A stretch of 64,000 nt of DNA from Glycine soja (GCF_004193775.1 NC_041004.1:4425309-4489308); one strand, 5' to 3'. Positions 1 through 11,262 are shown, counted from the first letter of the stretch. Numbers and translations are program-made. The notes: generated by a model from the sequence alone, not told the origin.

Positions 1-293
1 TCCATCCGGTCTTCCACTGCTCCCTACTACGGCCTCATCATGGTCCACCACCATCCGTTTCAACACCATGGCCTCTTCAAATCGTCAGCCAACGCCCAGT
101 CCCACAACCACTTTGCATCTTGGACTCCAAACTAGATACATCCACATCACCTCCCACTCAACTCGTACTCACACAGTGGTCCGGTCAACCACCGGAAGAT
201 ACCACGTGGGAGTCATGGCCGGACCTCCAGGAGACATACCACCTTGAGGACAAGGTGGTGTCTGGAGGGGGGGGGGTATTGATAGCAGCATAG
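1..293 (+). pseudogene. C-terminal end of a Ty3/gypsy polyprotein (partial)
   Basis: An open frame begins at base 3 and runs to a TAG at 291-293. Its first residues are HPVFHCSLL, the conserved stretch after the integrase of chromodomain-type gypsy elements. Further on come a short WSGQPPEDTTWES stretch and a YHLEDKV stretch, which resemble the chromodomain-like tail of the element at 14.1-19.3 kb. The rest of the element lies to the left of the window. The frame passes the polypurine tract and ends about 14 bases inside the 3' LTR. What is seen: the motif, the frame and its end. Inferred: same superfamily as the second gypsy element, but a different family because the LTRs differ. Confidence 0.8.
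264..276 (+). other. polypurine tract of the first gypsy element
   Basis: Thirteen purines in a row (GGAG followed by a G run) lie just upstream of the LTR start at 280. This is the position and composition expected for the plus-strand primer of an LTR retrotransposon. Confidence 0.7.
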
Positions 294-658
294 GCAACAC
301 AGACCCTATGGGAGAAGGTAGCAGCATACTCGAGCCCAACTCACGAGTCACTAGAGACGAACCCGAACCAGCAAGGCCCACGAGGATAACCCATAAGCCT
401 ACGTACTTGAACGATTACGTAACATGATTGTTGTACTCTGCATGCGTAAATAAGTCAATAAGGCACGTGCATAGAATAGTTAGTTCCAGGTTAGTTAGAA
501 CGGTTAAGACCGTTAGAGCTTGATAAAACTCAGAAACGTTTATATAAATACTGGAACCTATGAATAAAGGGATATAGAATCTTGATTGAGAATATTCAGG
601 AGGTGCCTCCCTCGAACCAAGGCTTTCTCTCTCTTCCCCTTCTCTTACGTACCTAACA
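280..658 (+). repeat. 3' LTR of a gypsy element
   Basis: The segment starts with TGATAGCAGC after the polypurine tract and ends with ACCTAACA, giving TG...CA termini. A TATA-like TATATAAATA sits near 541-550. Its end resembles the end of the LTR at 18928-19295 (also CCTAACA), but the body is different. The partner 5' LTR is outside the window, so the target site duplication cannot be verified. Confidence 0.75.
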
Positions 659-1052
659 GTAAGCAGTAGAGTTTGACAACTATGAATCTATGAAGTCACT
701 ATATTTAATATTAGGTGCTAGGGATGGCTGTTTCAATCTAACCATCATGTTTTATGTAACAGATTTTTGCTTAATGATTACGCTAGGGGTGGCCGGAGTA
801 CGTGATGAGAAAGTTATCCTATCATTAAGGATTGTTACAAAAGTCCTCTTATATGCGTGTGTGGGTAAATGGGTATTGAAAATCTCACACTTGATATAAT
901 TTTTTAATGTACCAATACAGAGACAAAGAAGCTCCAAAATTAACTGAAAGTGGTTTCCAGTTTTTGGTATGTGTCAAAGTATTTATAAGCCAATTGTATT
1001 TAATGTATAATGCATTCTCCTAAATATAAAGATTGTTCCTTGTGAATTACAG
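659..1052. other. non-coding stretch, nothing recognised
   Basis: AT-rich sequence after the LTR. The short open frames here overlap on both strands and show no family motif. Confidence 0.5.
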
Positions 1053-1260
1053 CTGATGGATACAAATGCACAGCTTTGGTACATCATCAGAGAATATATC
1101 TCTAATTCGGAGGTAGCTCTAACTTTTTTTTTAATAAAATTTTTTCCATTTGTTTTCTAGTGCTCTTCATCATCCAATTTGATGCAGGATAGAGGTGTTG
1201 ATGCAGCTGACTTATCTCATTCATGCTGGAATCAGTTTTCATGACATAGGAAGGCTTATT
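1053..1260 (+). pseudogene. TFIIH subunit p52/TFB2 gene fragment (two exons, broken)
   Basis: Bases 1053-1112 are bounded by an acceptor AG and a donor GTAGCT and encode LMDTNAQLWYIIREYISNSE, a stretch I recognise from the plant general transcription factor IIH subunit 4 (Tfb2/p52), which acts in transcription initiation and nucleotide excision repair. A second piece, 1188 to about 1260, follows a GATGCAG acceptor and begins DRGVDAADL, the expected continuation. It then loses frame at least twice by single-base deletions. No exon before or after these two is visible, so this is a gene scrap, not an active gene. Alternative: chance similarity, which I think unlikely because two consecutive exons match in order. 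Confidence 0.6.
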
Positions 1261-2069
1261 CTTCTCCTCCTATTTCCTTCTTTCATTCTAATAAAATTTA
1301 CTCTTTAAAAAAAAAGGTAAACTTTGAAAACTGATTTAGATGTTCCTTTAAAATGTATCTGTTTATGCATGTGTGTCTGTATTTGTATATGGTTTAGATA
1401 ACCTTTTGGGTTCTACTCCATAGTTTGCAACTTGTGTCAAAGAAAGCCTCTAGTCTTTCCTCATTTTTTTTCCTGCCATTTGTGTTACATGATTTTTTTT
1501 ATATTCTTTATTTGTGACCTATAAATTGTAAATTGATTACATGAAATGAACTCACGAATAATGAGCTATTTAATGACACACATCTATCAGGGATAATTTT
1601 AGAATGTGTCTGGGTGGTAATTTTGTAATTAGAGGAAAAAAACAACGACAATTTTCTGTGATAATCATTGTTTTAATTCCTCTTAGTAATGACCTTGAGA
1701 ATACTTATAAGCCGGAAGTGGTACGGAAAAATACTTGTTCTAATCAAGTTTGATTAGTGAAACCCTTTACTAGTTAATAAAGGAGAACTAGACGTAACTC
1801 AGGTTAAGTGACCCGGTATAAATTGGAGTATTTTTACTTTTTTTCTTTAATTTATCAAAGTATTTCAAAGTCAATTAGTGATAATTTAGCACACAAAGTT
1901 TTCAGTGAAAAATAAGTTTTATACATCATTGGACGACAATCCATTTTTTGTCACTGGCTGAGGGTTTTTATAAACATCTTCCATTTTAAAAGGTTTTATA
2001 TTTTGATTAACACACTATTTCACCCCCTTTCTAGTGTGATGTATTGTATTTCAAGAAGATAACACCAAT
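1261..2069. other. non-coding, AT-rich, nothing recognised
   Basis: No frame with a family motif, no clear terminal repeats. Homopolymer runs are common. Confidence 0.5.
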
Positions 2070-2660
2070 TAACGTCGACCAAAAAAATCTCTAAATAATG
2101 TTAGCCAAAAAATAGCCTTGGTCAATGCCGACCAAACAATCCCAGCCAACATCAACCAAAAATAGCCTTAGTTGACTTCAACCGAAAAAACTTAACCAAT
2201 GTCGGCCAGAAAATAACCTCGATAGACATTAGGCAAAAAATACCCTAGTTGACATTGACCAAAAGATAGCATCGATCGAAAATACTTTTGACAACATCGA
2301 CCATAAAAAAGTCACAACCGTCAACCAAATATAAACCCCTGACGACATTAATAAAAAAATAGTCTCGACTGATGACAACTAAAAATATCATCACGTGATG
2401 TTGGTCGAAAAAACTCTGTTCTAAATCAGCCAAAACATAGCCTTGACCAAAGTCGACTAAAAAATCCCTACTTAGCATCATCCAAAAATTGCTTTGACTG
2501 ATATGAGCTGAAATTATACTATGAACGTTTGTTGGAAAGTAGCCCTAGTAGACATAAATTGAAAAATAATCTCGACTAATGTTAGCCAAAAAAGATTATC
2601 TATCAACGTCGATCAAAAAAATGTGCCAACATTTGCCAAAAACTAATCCAAACCGAAAAA
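2070..2660. repeat. degenerate tandem repeat, about 26-nt unit
   Basis: A motif close to GTCGACCAAAAAATAGCC recurs near 2077, 2102, 2129, 2152, 2178, 2205, 2230, 2256, 2298, 2322, 2348, 2377, 2402, 2428, 2454 and 2479, mostly 24-27 bases apart, and fades towards 2660. Units are heavily diverged. The minus-strand open frame of 2245-2481 is a by-product of this repeat (recurring VDxG/FF residues) and I do not call it a gene. Confidence 0.75.
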
Positions 2661-3175
2661 ATCTTGCCCGTCGTTGGTTGAAGATTGCCCACAAATTCTT
2701 TAACTATTAAGTTGGATCAATATTGATCCATTAAGTACTTATTAGATGATCCATAATTGGATTTGGAAACTTAGTGAATGGATCAATAACCATCATAAAA
2801 TTAAATGTATGTGTTTTATTTTTTTGTAATGGATGGATTGGATGAATGATGATAAATTGATTCATTTGTCATCCCTTCCATGAAGTTATCAAACAAGACA
2901 AAAATAGATGTGACACACTTTGTACCTAGAGATGACAGAAGTAGCATGAAGAATCCAGGTTCGGAATATTGATTCCTCATCTCTGTAGGTGCTCACATGT
3001 TGGCAATCTGTCTAAGAGAAATCTTCATGCGAAGATGAGAGCCTTTGAAGGTGTTTCACTAATCCAAAACATCTGGCTGGACGGTATTAAGTCAACTAAT
3101 GGATTGTTAATTCTTATGAAATATAGTATCTACATGCCAATGTACGAAAGCATCTATTTATATTAAAACAATATT

Positions 3176-3590
3176 GGGTAAATAGTCATTTTTATCCCTG
3201 AAAGTGTAATTTACTGACAAATGTGTCCCTGAAAGATTTAAATACAAAATTTAGTCCTCGAAAGTGTTAAAAGTGTGACAAAAATATCTTGCCATCAACT
3301 TTCTTTTGTTACCGTTAAAAAAATTGCCTATATGGCACAAAGGGACAAACTTGTCACAAAATTGATTGCCAACGTGACCATACTGACTAGATTAGACGAA
3401 AATGTTAGTAAGAAATCATTTTTGGACATAAACATCAGTAAAAATTTTATGGATCAAATTGTCAGTATTTTTTTGTTGGAGGAATTTGTCAGTAATTTTA
3501 CTTGGACTTAAATGTCAATGTCTTCTTTTGGAACAAAATGTCAATTTTGTGATATATTTTGGTCATTTGGATGAAAATAGTCACCAATTT
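3176..3590. repeat. MITE-like repeat related to the elements at 10386 and 30791
   Basis: The left arm begins GGGTAAATAGTCATTTTTAT and continues with GACAAATGTGTCCCTGAAAG and TTTAGTCCTCGAAAGTG, matching the left arms of the repeats at 10386-10608 and 30791-31010. The right arm, ending near GATGAAAATAGTCACC, is a weak inverted match, so the right border is approximate. Non-coding. Confidence 0.45.
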
Positions 3591-3599
3591 TTTACTACA

Positions 3600-5385
3600 A
3601 TGTCAGTAATTTCACATAGTTGCAGTAAGCTTTGCACAATTCTTGGGGTGTCCAAACATTAACCAAATCTTTTTCAACTTCTTCCCAGACATAGAATTCA
3701 CCATCGACATACTCCAGTGCCTCATTTGCATTTTGTATGAATTTAGCATTGTGGTGCAAAATAAGATTGATTTCATCAGACATCCTATACAGAGAAATAT
3801 AACAAAAATTAATTGTATATTCACAAAAAGAGAACATAAAAAGTTTCATAATAGAGAACAGAAGGCAAGTTTCATAATAGAGAAGAGAAGAGAAGAAGTT
3901 TGAGAATAAAGAAGAGAACACAAGAGGAGAGGTTTGACGATAGAGGCCAGATGGACGATGAACACCACGAAAAACGCGATGGCGATAGTGTCGTTATAGT
4001 CATTGTCGAAACCCCAAAAACAATCGTCTGTCGACGATGAAGACACTAGCCAACGACAGTGTCATTATGACCAACCAATAAAAGTCATATGCGTAGAAAA
4101 AAATATAAAAAAAGCATACAAAAACGACACAGCATATGATAAAGTCCAAACCTGGGTGTGCGTCGTTGTGGTCACCATCGATGGGAACGATTGTATGGGT
4201 GTGCATCGCCGTGTGTCATCGTGCATCGCCATGTGTTGTTGTGTGTCACTGTGGTTGGGAGATTTGCCAGCGTAATGAGGTTGTGGAAGTGTGGGAGATG
4301 AAGAACTTCTCTTGTAGAAGTTTCTGAAAGTGTGGGAGATGAAGAAAAATCAAGAACCTAGCTTTTGGGAATGAAGAGTCAATTTTGGATTGTGTAATCC
4401 TTTTGGGAATGAAGAAAATTAGCAGATGCCAAAAAACCCTATATATTTATTTTCACAATGACGGGAACCATAGAATGCAAGGCTTATATTATTCACTCTC
4501 CTATATATTTATTTACCAAACATTGGTGGAAATTTTAAGGAGTGACAGGTTCATATTAGCTTTTAACCATCAATGGAAAACTGGAAAAAAGAAAAGGCTG
4601 GCACTAACAACCAGTTATTTGTCAATAGGAAAGGAAGCTTGGTCCCAATTGAAGGATGTTGTGGAAAATTAGTGTCTCTTTGATTTCAGAAGCTTTACCT
4701 TTCTTTTTCCAATACTTACAAAAATATCATCTTATTTTTTTACCTCATGTCATGATATGAAGAATGTGTTTTGCTACAAAGTACTGATACTTTAATTTGC
4801 TTCATACATCTATATCTGATACCAATATATTGATATATTTCACTGGTACATATATGTGAAGTGACCAATTCTTTAAAAAAATTATGATAATCAAATATAG
4901 TGACGTGTAACATAGAAGTAAGTATAATATAGAAATATAAAAAGTATAGTTTCTTGATGAACCAAATATGAAAATTGTTTTGTTTATAGATAATTTCAAG
5001 AAAGAAATGAGATTGATCATTGATAGTACCATTCTTATTTGTGATCAATAGGAAAAAATGATCTACAATTTTTTGATTTTGTTTTTAGTAATGTCTAAGA
5101 AGTATGTATGTTCTTCAATTTACCGAATTGCAATTGTATATTTATTATGCCTTTATCAATTCTTACATATCTATATATCTATCATATTTTTAGTATAATC
5201 ATATCACTATTAATTTATAGGACAGGGGATAAGAGATAAGCTGAAATCATCCAATCCTTCTGAAGTTCACTTGAAGGATTTAGTAAAACGTAAAAGGAGA
5301 AAGATATGAAATGAAACATATCCTTGACAGAAATAGTTTTGTAGTTGGTTAGACATAGAAGATACCTGTTGATCATCCTTGGTGG
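3600..5385. other. non-coding, nothing firmly recognised
   Basis: Several open frames of 60-110 codons occur on both strands and overlap each other; none has a recognisable domain. The last 150 bases adjoin the 3' end of the CNL gene and probably include its 3' untranslated region, because this strand reads out of the CNL stop at 5386. Confidence 0.45.
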
Positions 5386-8300
5386 CTAAATCCATCTATC
5401 GTCAACCTTAATGCCAGGTATGTGGCAAATTTTAGGCCAAATTTGAGGGTGCTTCATGCGGCATCGTTTTTCCAGCAAAGGACATCCCATTATGGTTAAT
5501 TTTACTAGAGAGACAGGAAGCCTTTCTCCAGCCATATTCTCCAGCAAAGGACAATTGTCTATGTGTAATATTTGCAGGGATGTGAGATGGAGAAGCCCCG
5601 TGCAGTCCAACATCTCCAGATTTGACAAGTCATATAGATACAGAGACGTAAGGGAGGGAGGCAGCAAACCCTCCTTAGGGAAGGACTTGATGCCATCACA
5701 TCGACCCCCAACACTGAGATGGGTAAGCATGCCCATGGATGGCCATGCTAGGCCGCTCAGTAGTTTCTCACAATTGACAATCCAAACTGTTCTCAGGTTA
5801 GGTGGCATACCCCCTTCTGGAAACGACTCAATTTCTGGGCAGTAGGATATGTAAAGATGTTCTAACTTTGGGAGAAGAGTACTCATCTCATCAGGCAACG
5901 ACTTCAACTTGTCAGAGCCCCAAACTTTGAAAGTAATCAAGTTGGGCGCAGGCAATCCTTCTCTCCAGAATGATACAAAGTTGGGGCATTGATAAATTCT
6001 CAAAGAACACAGACTCTTAAATGACTCTGCCCCTGAAACCAAAAGATATTCCATATTTTCACAGTTTCTGATTGCAAGATCTCTGAGATTTGGAAAGGTA
6101 ACCAATGGAAGAGATGTGAGTGAATCACAACTGCTTTCTATTGTCAGTGTTTCCAGTAACTCATGTTTGTGTTGCGTCGGGAATTCCAGTTTTTTAAGAT
6201 CCCAGATACGCAGAGTCTTCAGTGATTCAGGTAAACGACCACCCGGAAATGACACGGCTGACGAGCAATCCCTTAATGTTAAAGACCGGAGACAAGTTGG
6301 TTGGATGTTAGTGATGGCCTCTATCATAGACTCCACCATTGGGCTTCCTTCTACTTCTATAGTCTCTACCAAGAGAGGTAACGCATGCAATGCTACTTTA
6401 TTGCTTTTACTTATCTCCAAACTTTGAATGGCGGGAGCTGTTGGGAGAGAAGAGACAAGCAGCTCGCAATCACTAATATAAAGTGTTTCCAGAGCAGGAA
6501 GGTGATTCGGCAAACTTCCCTCTAGTTTGGGGCAGCCAAGTATTCTAAGACTTTTAAGCAAAGGAAAAGCTTCTGAATCAAAGGAACTCCACAACTCCCA
6601 ACAAGGCATGTCATAAATGAACAGAGATTCAAGGGAGGGAAAGGGCCTCCAAGAACGACAATCTTCATTCTTGTAAAAACCTGCATCGATAGTCTTCAGC
6701 CTATTCAATCTTGAAATTACAAGGAACTTGAGAGAAGGTAGCTGTTCAAGTGAAGGAAGCATACTACAGTTGTCACAATCACTTAAGGTTAGACGTGTCA
6801 TATTGCAGTAGGAAGAATTTCCCATCCAATCTGGAAATCTGGTTCCTTTATAGCCTTTTATTTGCAACGATTCAATGTTAAAGTGAGGCTGTAACTTGCA
6901 AAGCACATCTATTTCAAGTTGGAAGTTGGTACTGTTGTTGTTACATCTAGACCATTCCAACAGTAAACTATTAATGTGTTTTTTATCCATCATCCTTGCC
7001 TCCAACGCTTCATCACTTTGGGAAACATTCTCCATGTTCCTAAGTTCAAGTTGACCACGAAGATTTGAAAGTCCTCCCAATTCTTTGATTCCATTCTCTT
7101 CGTGCTTTCCCACAACAAAGAAATCCAGATGTTGTAAATGATTTAATTTACTCATTCCTCTCGGCATCTCTTTTATAGGAGTTTCACGTATCTCAAGATG
7201 ACGCAAGTTAACAAGATTGCACATGTCACTAGGCAACTTAGTCAGCTTTCTGCAACTACACAACTTCAAAGTTTGCAGATTGTACAAATTACACAATGAC
7301 TCTGGCAGTGTATCTATACTTGAACGAGAGAGATCTAAATAGCGCAGATGGATCAATTTACCTATTGAATCAGGCAAAGAATCCAGACTTTGGAAGTCAT
7401 GAAATGATAAAACTCTCAAGTACATAAGCTTCGACACTATGATACATTGTGCCTCCTCGTTGTTGAATGGAGCAGCTTCAAAATTGATAATGGACAAGAA
7501 AGTTCTCAGAAATTTTGCTCTACCAACAACATCAAAGTTGTCCAAGACTGAAGAATTGAATTTCGTAAATGACAAATGACGAGTCTTGGTCTTGATCTTT
7601 GTTTCATTCCCAAGTTCTTCTGATCTAAAGTAAAAATCTCCACCGAGTGATGTGGCTAGATCATGCATGAGGTCATGCATCACAAAACATTTGCCATAAG
7701 GCCAACTACTTCTACTTGTGTTTGAACGTTGGAAAAATGATCTCGAAACCAAATCATCAAAATACTCATGACCAACCTCTTCTAAAGTCCTACCCTTGCT
7801 TGATTTCTTCAAAAGATCTTCGGCCATCCACAACAAGATTAATTCATATTTTTCAAATTCGTAATCTTGTGGATACAAGGAACAATAAACAAAGCACCGT
7901 TTTAAATGTGGAGGGAGATAATGATAACTAAGTCTCAGTGCTGGAATAACTTCACACTCACTTTCAGAAAGTTCCCAAATGTCACTATTGAGGATATTAT
8001 TCCAATCCACGATGTCATGCTTTCTTCTCAACATGCCTCCAAGCGACTGTGCTGCTAAAGGCAGTCCGTTGCACTTTTTAACAATCTCCTTTCCAATTTT
8101 TTCTAGTGTTGTTGTGTTCCCGTTCGATTCGGAGGAAAGACACGCATGGTTCGCAAACACTGACCAACAATCTTCATTCGACAATTGGTTTAGATGATAG
8201 ATGTGAACAGTTTGGACTATAGAGGCTGTTTTTTCACTGCGGGTTGTTAGAAGAATCTTACTTCTCCTAATCCCACGGTTAAATGGTTTCTTAAGAAGTC

Positions 8301-9132
8301 TCCAGTTAACATAATTCTCTGTCCAAACATCATCCAAGACAATTAAGAATTCTTTATCTTTCAGCTTGTCCATCAATTCAAGATGAAGTAGATTCAGATC
8401 ATTCAATTTACAAGGCTTTCCAGTAACCGCCTCTGTTATAGTTTTTGTGACCTTCAGAATATCAAGTTCTTGAGAAACACAAACCCATGCCTTAAAGTCA
8501 AATATCTCTTCCAAATTCTCATCATTGTACACCAATTGGGCCAAAGTAGTTTTTCCAACCCCACCCATGCCCACAATAGGAACCACAGACACTTCACTAC
8601 CGTCACTGTTATCCTCCGACAACAACTTGATTATGGCCTCCTTATCTTTCTCCCTACCATATATATGAGATCCATCTTCCAGAGATGTTGATGGAGCTTT
8701 CCATGACACGTTCTCCACTGCACTCTCTTTCAAATCAAGACTCTCCTTGAGTTTTAAATGAGACTCAAGTGTGACAACTATGTCCTCCAACTTACTACCG
8801 ATCTTCCTATCAGAAAAGCGAGAAAAAAAGTTTCTTACCTTGTTTTGGGTGGCAGCTTTGGTGAAAACATGGTCGAGTAAGTCATCAGCTTCATAGACAG
8901 CATCTTTGAGATCATTGAGCCAGTGTTTGACATTGGTGTTTGTGGTCTGTTTCTTCTCGGCATCATCAAGCACAGCTCCAACCACTCTGAGAGTGGTCTC
9001 CAACTTTTGAAGCAACTTCTTGCTAAGCTTCTTTCCAAGGATCAAGTCAACAAACTCAGGTGAAGCCAGCCTGTCGAAAAGCACATCAAGGAAAGCAGAG
9101 AGAAAGGCACCACCTACCACTGCTGCTGCCAT
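5386..9132 (-). CDS. Rps1-k-like: CC-NBS-LRR disease resistance protein, Rps1-k family
   Basis: An uninterrupted, intronless frame of 1248 residues encodes a cytoplasmic NLR immune receptor. Order of domains: N-terminal Rx-type coiled coil (about 1-130, with the EDVID-like stretch LKDAVYEADDLLD at 75-87); NB-ARC (about 155-500) with P-loop GMGGVGKTT at 188-196, RNBS-A FDFKAWVCVS at 211-220, kinase-2 LIVLDDVW at 263-270 whose final W marks the non-TIR class, RNBS-B SKILLTTRS at 291-299, GLPLA at 356-360, RNBS-D CFVYCSLYPQDYEF at 413-426 and MHD at 485-487; then leucine-rich repeats to the end. All nucleotide-binding motifs are intact. The start MAAAVVGGAFLSAFLDVLFD is typical of the family, and the whole protein closely resembles, as I recall it, soybean Rps1-k, which confers resistance to Phytophthora sojae. 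Whether this copy recognises any pathogen cannot be read from the sequence. Closely similar paralogues nearby would be expected; none is in this window. Confidence 0.93.
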   Translation of the reverse strand: MAAAVVGGAFLSAFLDVLFDRLASPEFVDLILGKKLSKKLLQKLETTLRVVGAVLDDAEKKQTTNTNVKHWLNDLKDAVYEADDLLDHVFTKAATQNKVRNFFSRFSDRKIGSKLEDIVVTLESHLKLKESLDLKESAVENVSWKAPSTSLEDGSHIYGREKDKEAIIKLLSEDNSDGSEVSVVPIVGMGGVGKTTLAQLVYNDENLEEIFDFKAWVCVSQELDILKVTKTITEAVTGKPCKLNDLNLLHLELMDKLKDKEFLIVLDDVWTENYVNWRLLKKPFNRGIRRSKILLTTRSEKTASIVQTVHIYHLNQLSNEDCWSVFANHACLSSESNGNTTTLEKIGKEIVKKCNGLPLAAQSLGGMLRRKHDIVDWNNILNSDIWELSESECEVIPALRLSYHYLPPHLKRCFVYCSLYPQDYEFEKYELILLWMAEDLLKKSSKGRTLEEVGHEYFDDLVSRSFFQRSNTSRSSWPYGKCFVMHDLMHDLATSLGGDFYFRSEELGNETKIKTKTRHLSFTKFNSSVLDNFDVVGRAKFLRTFLSIINFEAAPFNNEEAQCIIVSKLMYLRVLSFHDFQSLDSLPDSIGKLIHLRYLDLSRSSIDTLPESLCNLYNLQTLKLCSCRKLTKLPSDMCNLVNLRHLEIRETPIKEMPRGMSKLNHLQHLDFFVVGKHEENGIKELGGLSNLRGQLELRNMENVSQSDEALEARMMDKKHINSLLLEWSRCNNNSTNFQLEIDVLCKLQPHFNIESLQIKGYKGTRFPDWMGNSSYCNMTRLTLSDCDNCSMLPSLEQLPSLKFLVISRLNRLKTIDAGFYKNEDCRSWRPFPSLESLFIYDMPCWELWSSFDSEAFPLLKSLRILGCPKLEGSLPNHLPALETLYISDCELLVSSLPTAPAIQSLEISKSNKVALHALPLLVETIEVEGSPMVESMIEAITNIQPTCLRSLTLRDCSSAVSFPGGRLPESLKTLRIWDLKKLEFPTQHKHELLETLTIESSCDSLTSLPLVTFPNLRDLAIRNCENMEYLLVSGAESFKSLCSLRIYQCPNFVSFWREGLPAPNLITFKVWGSDKLKSLPDEMSTLLPKLEHLYISYCPEIESFPEGGMPPNLRTVWIVNCEKLLSGLAWPSMGMLTHLSVGGRCDGIKSFPKEGLLPPSLTSLYLYDLSNLEMLDCTGLLHLTSLQILHIDNCPLLENMAGERLPVSLVKLTIMGCPLLEKRCRMKHPQIWPKICHIPGIKVDDRWI

Positions 9133-9527
9133 TATCTCAAGAACAAAAGATGATCAGAGTAAAAAGACAAAGGCAAGGAATTGGTTGCTATGAACTGGAT
9201 TGGTTCTTCGTAAGTCAACTCTCTTCACTTTCACTCGTTCTTGATAAGGTTTTTTTATTTATTATTTGTATTATTATGGTGGTGGGTGACTTATGACTTA
9301 TGACTAGTTTCATTTCTGTTTCCAAACCGTGTGGAGCAGTGGTGTATGTTTTTTTCTTTCATTTCTGAATATGCTTGCAAGTTTCACAAAACACTGATCC
9401 CTTTTCTTTGTGATATGTATGGATGGCTGCAAGGGTACTGCGCATATTTAAGTTCCTGTCTTTAATGGTCTGTAAGACAAGTTGTATTAAGGCAGATTGT
9501 AATGTGTTTGTATGAACGGTACAAAAG
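9133..9527. promoter_or_regulatory. upstream region of the CNL gene
   Basis: Non-coding sequence directly upstream of the minus-strand CNL start; by position it must hold the promoter and leader. I could not single out a convincing TATA box or leader intron. Confidence 0.35.
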
Positions 9528-10385
9528 TTGTCATAGAGATGTGTTGCTCTAGAAAGGTTTAATAACAAACCATGATCTCATAAATAATTGACATTAGTAG
9601 TAGTAATTTGTGTTTCTTAATCAAGTGGTACAAGATTCAAATCATGATTAATCTTTACATAAAGAATAAATAAATATGAAATTAAAAAATATTAAACCAA
9701 AACAAAAAGAAGTATTGAACAAATAAAAAGAAAGAATTGAACAAAAGACACATGCTAATGGATCCCTAAGAACATAATATTAATGAATTAAAGAGTTCAA
9801 TATGTCCTTATTTGTACATAGCAAAGAAAAGAAGTATGTAGAAAGAAAGTGTGTGATTTTTTACTAAATAAAATCAATAAATAATAGATACTAATATAGT
9901 AAAGAATATTGTGAAGAAGTTGTCATAATAATAGTAATAATAATAATAATACTCTAGAGGGAGTGATTAAAGTAATTCCTTTGAAATGGTGTCATCAAAA
10001 TTATGATTCAATTCAACTCTATTTTTATATGTTGTATATCTATTGTAATTATTTGATGTATATTTTTATGAAATTTCTTGGTTTCTGATCATCCTTCATA
10101 TCTTATCTATATAAAAATGTTATTATTAGTTAAGTAAAAAATATTTAGTGAGATTATCTCAAACAAAAATAGTAAAATGAGGGAAAAAGAAAATTTAAGT
10201 CATGAAAAGGTTTTATTATATTTAAAAAAAGATATATTTTTCTATTATCATATTTCATAAATATAATTTCTATAAAATATATTTTTATTTTAAATCAACA
10301 GCTATTTTGAAGTATAAGTTTTTATCCATAATTGAAATGGATTTAAGTGAACTTTATATTAATGACTATTATGCCGTTAAAAAAA

Positions 10386-10608
10386 GGGTAACCAGTCATT
10401 TTCGCCATGGAATATGTAGAACGCTGACAAATTCGTTACAGAAAGATGTAAATTCAAATTTTAGTCCTCGAAAGTGAAAAAAGTATGACAAATTAATTCA
10501 TCTATTAACTTCCATTCGTTACTTTTAATGAAAGAGCAAACATGACACATTCAGAGACGAATTTGTCAGCGCTCAACATATTTAGGGGCAAAAATGATTA
10601 TTCACTCA
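10386..10608. repeat. MITE with about 50-bp terminal inverted repeats
   Basis: The left end GGGTAACCAGTCATTTTCGC and the reverse complement of the right end (GAGTGAATAATCATTTTTGC) align, and the match continues inward through CGCTGACAAATTCGT on both arms. Same family as 3176 and 30791. No coding capacity. Confidence 0.7.
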
Positions 10609-10647
10609 AAATATAATTTAATCTTCATCTTTCTCATTTTTCAATCG

Positions 10648-11100
10648 TTGCAAGCACAGTTGTGAAATGCAGTTTGGCTCAGCTATTCGGACCAATCCAA
10701 CTGAGACCCGGTGGTCTAGCCGAACCAGTTCCACTATTGGATCAGTCATACAATTGACACGGGAGGACCCAGCCAAACTTGGACAATTAGCCACCAGATC
10801 CCGGTTGGACCAGCCTGACCTGACCGATTTTACAAAAAAATAATAAATAAATCACCTCTACGGTGTTGTTTTGATGTCTTATTATTATCAATTGTTATAT
10901 TGGATTATGAAGTATGGATGAATTTTTTTTCTCAAATAATGTTAGTTATATATACTTATATATAGATAAATATATAATTTTAAATTTTTATAATATATCA
11001 GGTCAAACCAGTCCAATGACTGGTCCAACACCACTGACCCACTCACCAACTATTTTGATTTGGTCAATGATCGAACTAAGTTTCACAACTATAGTTGCAA
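10648..11100. repeat. foldback element (20-bp TIR)
   Basis: Ends are TTGCAAGCACAGTTGTGAAA and, in reverse complement, TTGCAACTATAGTTGTGAAA. The interior holds GC-richer stretches that also pair (GGTCAAACCAGTCC against GACCTGACC types). The copy in unit B is 31051-31505. Family not identified. Confidence 0.6.
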
Positions 11101-11101
11101 G

Positions 11102-11262
11102 TATAACATTACAATAAACACTTAAAAAATAGAAAAATAAAACTTAGTTAAAACAAACATAATGATAAACATAATATTGATTTAAAAGCTTATTATTATG
11201 TTTATTCTAAGTTATGTTTGATTTTCTATTTTTTTAAAGTATTTATTATAATGTTATATTTA
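11102..11262. repeat. AT-rich imperfect hairpin, about 75-bp arms
   Basis: The left arm (TAACATTACAATAAACAC, then AATAGAAAA, ACAAACATAATGATAAACAT) pairs with the right arm reading back from 11262 (TAACATTATAATAAATAC, then AATAGAAAA, AAACATAA). The hairpin abuts the foldback element and is retained in unit B near 31506-31650. Probably a small MITE. Confidence 0.6.

Noticed and set aside
2245..2481. 78-codon minus-strand ORF
   Set aside because: Arises from the 26-nt repeat, whose reverse complement is stop-poor; no domain.
2070..2660. CRISPR-like array
   Set aside because: Units are contiguous and diverged with no unique spacers, and the genome is a plant.
3595..4275. Cluster of overlapping ORFs on both strands
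   Set aside because: Overlapping frames, low complexity, no recognisable motif, no splice structure.
5456..6427. Plus-strand ORFs opposite the CNL
   Set aside because: Shadows of the leucine-rich repeat coding strand; no independent features.
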